A stretch of DNA of 64,000 bases, from assembly GCA_963383645.1 (NCBI GenBank), contig OY726572.1, positions 26,480,792-26,544,791 of the forward strand, written 5' to 3'. The notes beneath the pieces are model-generated. The model was given only the letters and a program-made list of their open reading frames with translations, had not been told where the DNA came from and ran no database searches. Source of the DNA: Muscardinus avellanarius (lineage: Eukaryota; Chordata; Mammalia; Rodentia; Gliridae). The first letter of the stretch is position 1. The number at the start of each line of letters is the position of its first letter. Made by a program: the position numbers and the translations under genes. Below are positions 54,799 to 61,803 of this stretch, piece after piece.

Positions 54799-54849
<51 letters not shown>

Positions 54850-56300
54850 CTTAACTATACCCATTCTCCTTGAGTTGTTTTGGAAAAAATAGCATAAAAA
54901 ATTCTCTATTGTAATTATTAGGCTTTTAAGGATATGTTTCTTGTTTTTAAAAAAATGTATTTAAACAGGGGCAAGTGGATTACATCTCACTAAACATGAA
55001 AACTTTCATGGAGGATTAGATGCGATATCAGTTGGAGATGGATTATTTACCATTCTGACAACCCTTAGTAAAAAGGCTTCTACAGTCCACATGATGCTGC
55101 AGCCAATCTTAACCTACATGGCATGTGGATATATGGGCAGACAAGTAAGTTTAGTCCATCAAAGGCTGTAGTTATTTTTTAAGTAGTTTTCTCATAATGC
55201 AGATGGAGAATTAAATATAAGACCGAAGCAAATCAGCATATTCATACCATGTATTAGAAAATAAAATGTCTTAGGTGAGCACTATGGTTCTTAATTGAAG
55301 GTGGAGGGTAAAGTTTCTTGAAGTGATATCTTCAAAGAGATCTGTAATAATATATAAAGCATTAACATGTTCTTAAATTTTAGATTTCTTTTTATAGTCT
55401 CGGGAGGTAGTTTTTTATCCTTTTAATTAAGAAAAAACACAAAGCCGGGCATGGTGGCACACACTTGTAATCCCAGCATTCGGGGAGGCTGAGACCAGAG
55501 GATCATGGTTTGTGGACACCTCAGATACTTAGTGAGGCCCTCTACAACTTAGTGAGACCCCGTTTCAAAATAAAGAATAAAAAATAGGGCAGGGGGTGTA
55601 CCTCGGAGGTCAAATGCCCTGGGTTCCATCCCCAGACTCCCCCCCCCCCCAAAAAAAAGCATCAAGCTGGGTATGGTGGCACACACTTGTAATCCCAGCA
55701 TTTGGGAAGCTGAGACAGGATGATTGTGGTTCAATGATAGCTTCAGCTACTTAATGAGGCCCTTTACAACTCATTGAGACCCAGTTTCAAAATAAACAAT
55801 AAAAAATAGGGCAGGGGGTGTAGCTTGGAGGTCAAATGCCCCTGGGTTCCATTCCTGGACCAGCAAAAAATAAATTTAAAAAAGCATAGTTGAATACTAT
55901 GATATTTTTCATAGATGTTACATAGGAAAATTTAATGAGTGTTTTTTTAACATTTTGTTCCATATTTAGTTTCTTTTCAGTTAAAAAGGAGTAAGGCAAT
56001 TTCAAAAAGAAAAATAGGTTAGAATTTTTTTAATGTTTCCTTGGTAAAAATTGAAATGATAATAACCAGTTTGATTATTTTATCATTTGTTCATTTACCA
56101 TTTTGTAATGGCATATTTTTAATCAATTTATTAGCCAGATGTGGTGGCGCACGCTTGAAATCCCTTGCTTGGGAGGCAGAGACAGGAGGATCGCTCAGGT
56201 TCAAGAAGCCAGCCTCTCTGGCTTTAGAGACCCTGTTTCCAAATAAAAAATATAAAATAGATCTGGGAGTGTAGCCCGGAGAAGGGTTCCAGCCCCAGTA

Positions 56301-56347
<47 letters not shown>

Positions 56348-57911
56348 AAAAAAAAAAAATTTATAATTGGGCCTTTTATATGTCAGTATATACTTGTCAT
56401 TTTGTTGGATATTTTTGTTGTGTGTGTGTGTGTGTATGTGTGTATTTCTATTGGAAAATAAAAAGATATTTGAGAAGACCCAGTTTTTCAATTAAATTAT
56501 CATCTACGGGAAGTACAAAGAAGAGCGTTATTACAGTAGAAAATTATATTAATAGGTGATGTTAGATGCTTAAAAAATGCTCTGAGCTAAGAGGAAATAG
56601 TTATCTTCCTTTCTGATTCTGGTAAGATTTTTGTATTTTGGTAGAAAATTATTGTATTTAAGGCTATAATTTTTTCATTTTTTAATACTGTGTATACCCA
56701 TGGATATTCTACCTCCAAGCTACATCCATAGTCCTATTTGATTCTTTTTTAATTTTTAATTTTATTTTTATTTTATTTTTGGTGATTCTGGGGATGGAAC
56801 CCAGGGGCCTTCTACTTCCGGGCTACACTCCCAGACCTATTTTATATTTTATTTGGAAACAGGGTTTATTAAGCCAGCCAAGGCTGTCTTCAAACCTGCA
56901 CGATCCCCCTGTCTCAGCCTCCCAAGCAAGGGGATTACAAGCATGTGCCACCACGCCCGGCACTTTATTCTTATTTTGAAACAGGGTTTCACTGTATTGA
57001 TGGAGTCTCACTATTTGCTGAGGCTGTTGTCCTCAAACCTGTGATCCTCCTGTTGCAGCCTCTGGAGTACTGGGATTACAATCATGCGCCACCATGCCTG
57101 GCTAAGACTGTGAATTTATAAAATGTAACTATGAAGTAATATTGCATGCATTAAGAAAATACTTGTCCTCATTCACAGGAAGTATAAAATCACAGCGTAG
57201 ATTTTTTATTTTTTAGGGCTCTCTTGCTACCTGCCAGTTATCTGAACCGTTACTGTGGTTTATATTGAGAGTGTTGGATACTAGCGATGCCTTGAAAGCT
57301 TTCCATGATATGGGTAAGAAAAAATTTTAAAACAAATTATTTAACTATGATTATGTGATACAGTACATAAAAGTTTCTATTTTAGATAATTCTAAGATAG
57401 TTTTCATTTAGTATTCTGTATGAATTTAGGTGGTGTTCAGCTCATTTGCAACAATATGGTTACTAGTACAAGAGCTATTGTGAACACTGCAAGAAGTATG
57501 GTATCAACCATTATGAAATTTCTTGACGCTGGTCCAAATAAAGCTGTTGACAGCACTTTGAAAACAAGAATACTAGCTTCTGAGCCTGATAATGCAGAAG
57601 GGATCCATAACTTTGCACCCCTGGGTAAGTAGAGTATTATTATATCATATTAGGATGAATTTAGTTTATTGTCTGTTACGAAGCAAAAGTAGTTGTTGAA
57701 GTAAGCTGTTAGTATTATGCTATCACCATTTTGATTATTATAAAGAGTTTACCTTTTGATTTTTTTTTTTTTTTTCAGTACTGGGGATTTTACTCAGGGA
57801 TATTCTGCCTCCAAACTATACTCCCATACTCCCAGCCCTATTTTCAATGTTTTCTTCTGTGTGTGGGGGGTAACTGGGGATGGAACCCCCAGCCTTACTT
57901 TTTTTAAATTC

Positions 57912-57969
<58 letters not shown>

Positions 57970-58386
57970 CTAAGCATGGAACCCAGAGGCTTTGTACCTC
58001 CAGGGTACACTCCCAGACCTATTTTATATTTTATTTGGAAACAGGATCTCACTAAGATGCTCAAAGCATCACTAAGTAGCTGAGGTTGTCTTTAAACTTG
58101 CACTATCCTCCTGTCTCAGCCTCCCAAGTACTGGGATTACAAGCATGCGCCATTTTTCTTTATTTTGAAACAGGGTCTCACTGAGTTGCAAAAGGCCTCA
58201 CTAACCAGCTGAGGCTGTCCTCCTGTCTCAGCCTCCCGAATGCTGGGATTACAAGTGTGTGCCACCATGCCTGGCTCTAATAGCTGAGACTGGTTGGGAA
58301 CCTATGATACTCTTGTTTCAACCTCCCAAGTTCTGGGATTACAAATGTACACCATCACACTCGGCTTAGAGTTTACCTTTAATTAA

Positions 58387-58434
<48 letters not shown>

Positions 58435-61400
58435 TAAACCCAGGGCCATTTGACCTCCGAGCTATGCCTCCAGCCCCTTTTATTTTTTGTCTTGAAACTG
58501 GGTCTCACTAAGTTGCTAAGAATCTTGCTGTGTTGCAGAGGCTGGTCTTGAACCTGTGCTCCTCCTTTCTTAGCTTCCCAAGTACTGGGAATATAAGTGT
58601 GCACCATTCCTGTAATTCTAGTACTTGGGAGGCTGAGACAGGAGGATCACAAGTTTGTGGCCAGCCTCAGCTACTTAGTGAGTGCAATTTAGTGAGACTC
58701 AATTTCAAATCAAAGACTAAAAGGTAGGGTTGGCGGTGTAGCCCAGCGGTAGAATGTCCCTGTGTTCAATCCCTAGTACCACTGAATGACTGAGTGAGTG
58801 AGTAAGTAGATGTCAAAGCATTGCACTGATTAAAAGGAAAGTTTTTACCAGTTCTTTAGCACTTAAGTTTCTTTAGCACTGTAGTAACAGCATTGTGTAT
58901 TCATGTTTTCAGCTTTTATATTTTGTCATTTGAATAGTTCTTACAGCTTTGTTGCTTTCTTTGCAAGTCTCATTTGAAATATCTTCTGTAGGTACAATCA
59001 CATCTAGTAGTCCTACTGCCCAACCAGCTGAGGTGCTTTTGCAGGCCACACCGCCCCATCGAAGAGCTCGCTCTGCCGCTTGGTCCTACATCTTTCTACC
59101 AGAAGAGGCTTGGTGCGACCTTACCATTCACCTTCCTGCAGCAGTGCTGCTTAAAGAGATACACATACAACCTCACCTTGCATCTCTTGCAAGTGAGTAA
59201 TGCCTTATAATGTATCATGAAAATAAAATCTAGAAACATTTGCAAATGAAAAGAATGTTTACCAAGGAATGATACAATTAGAAATAATTACCAAGTTGTG
59301 TTTTTTTGTTTTTGTTTTTTTTGTGGTACTGGGGGTGGAACCCAGAGGCTTTCTACCTCTGGGCTATACTCCCAGACCTATTTTATATTTTATTTGGAAA
59401 CAGGGTCTCAGTTGCTGAGAGCCTTACTAAGTAGCTGAGGCTGGCTTTGAACCTGTGCGATCCTCCCGTCTCAGCCTCCCAAGCGCGGGGATTACAAGCA
59501 TGTGCCACCACGCCCAGCCAAATTGTCTGGGTTTTTGTTTTTTTTTAAAGCAGATATTGTTGACATATTCAACATTGCCACCAAGTCATTTTTCTTTAAA
59601 TTAAATAATAGGAGTGTTACACTAAAAAAAAAAAAAAAAAAAAAAAAAGATCTTGATGAATATTTTTCACCCCTGATTTATGTTTTAGGCCAAAATGAGT
59701 TTTTTAATACATCTTAGTTTTTCTAGCTTTGTTTCAATACCAGTACTGTAATAAGAAATTACCATAGACTTGTGTCCTCCCTTATCTCCGTAAGAAGATA
59801 ACTATCTCTGAGCTGAGCATGGTGGCACATGCTTGTAATCCCAGTACTTGGGAGGCAGAGACAGAAGGATCGCAGTTCGAGGACAGCCTCAGCTACTTAG
59901 GCCCTCCACAACTTAGTGAGAACCTGTTTCAAAATAAAGAATATAAAATAAAGCTGGGGTGTAACACAGAGGTAGAATGCCCCTGGTTTCTATCCCCAGT
60001 ACCAAAAAGGGGGAAAAAAACCCTGAGAGGAATTTTATTACAGTGTATTAAGAGTAGCATTTTGAATAATTGAATATGATTTTGAATTTTATATTCATTG
60101 TAATGTAAACAATTTTTTGTAATGTGTACATTAAAGCATTCTTTATTGAAACTGTAATTCAATATTTTTAGAAAAGTCATGGGTTAAGTGGAGCAGGAAC
60201 TCTGTTCTGTATAACATGTCCATTGCTATTTTGCAATTTTTTGGCCCCCGATTTTTTAGTAAAATCATAATTTTTGTAAAATTATAGAGATTATTATCTT
60301 TGATTATCGTCCTTGATTCTTTTCATTGCTGTAAATGTAACTCAATAACTGGATGAATAGTTATGGGAGATTTTGTAGATTCCTGGCATATTTGGAAGAA
60401 TAAATATTTTTCTACTGATTTTCAGGACTAGACTATTATATCCTAATTACATTTGGAATCCATACTATTTATGTAAAAAAGATATAGGTATAATTAGAAA
60501 GAAATTAGAAGTACATAGTTTTAGAAGGACAAAATGAAATTTTTTTTTTCTTGTGGTACTGGGGATGGAACCCAAGGGCATTCTACCTCTCACCTATACC
60601 CCCAGCCCTTTTTTTTCTTTCATTTTGAAAAAGGGTCTCACTGAGTTGCAGAGGGCCTCACTAAGTTAGCTGAGGCTGGCCTTGAACCATGATCCTCCTC
60701 CTCATGATCCTCCCAAATGCTGTGATTACAAGCATGCACCACTATGCCCAGCCAAAATAAAACTACTTTTAAAGACAAAGTATCAATCAACAAATAGGGC
60801 AGAATTAAAATGCAAAGATTGCTTTTATTGCTTTCTGTAAACATGGATTTCAGAATGTGTCTAGATTTTGCATGCAGGGATTGAGATAGAAAGCATAAAG
60901 TGGGCTCTGTTATGAAAAAGGAAATACTGTACCTATTTTCTACTTATATGCTTAATAGAACAGCTTGTTTTTAATATTGGATTAGAACAGAAATTGAATA
61001 TATTTGTTTCAGTGGAAATAACATAGGCTACAGAACCAAACATGAGTGGGAACACAAGGTTCACCATTTGTTCTTGTGGGAATTTGGGTTACTTAATTTG
61101 TTTTAGTGTGTCTGTGTGCATAAAATGTTGATAATACTTTCCTCAACGTTTTTTTTAAATATATATATATCATCGTAATGAAGATTTTGAGGATTAGATT
61201 TCAAAATTTGTGTGATTTCTCTAATTCTAAATTAGTGTATAACTTGTACCGCAGGTCAGCAAAACAGTCATTTACCAATGTTACTATTGGAATTAAAATC
61301 AAATTTCAAGGTGGTTTGGTTGATAAATACATTTAATACATGACTTCTAAGTTATGTTAGGATGAGTAATTTTGTGGTAGCTTCCAGTTGTCGCCTCTTT

Positions 61401-61720
61401 GAAGTTTCTTCAACTTTTTTTTTCTTAATTTTTCTGGTACTGGAGACTATACTCAGGAGTATTCTACCTTGATGCTACATGCCCCGCCCTATTTTAATTT
61501 TATTTTGAAAAAAGGTCTCATTAGGTTGATAAAGTGTTTCACTATTTGTTTACAGGTTCCTTTAAATTTTGAGGTGAAATCATTTTAAAAGTCTTTATTG
61601 ATTTCCTTTTGGCTTTGAAACATTACAGATAAAAGGCAATTTTTTATTACTTATTTATTTTGCAGTGCTAGGCATGGAACCCAAGGGCATTCTACCTCTG
61701 AGCTTATTACACCCCCAGCC

Positions 61721-61803
<83 letters not shown>

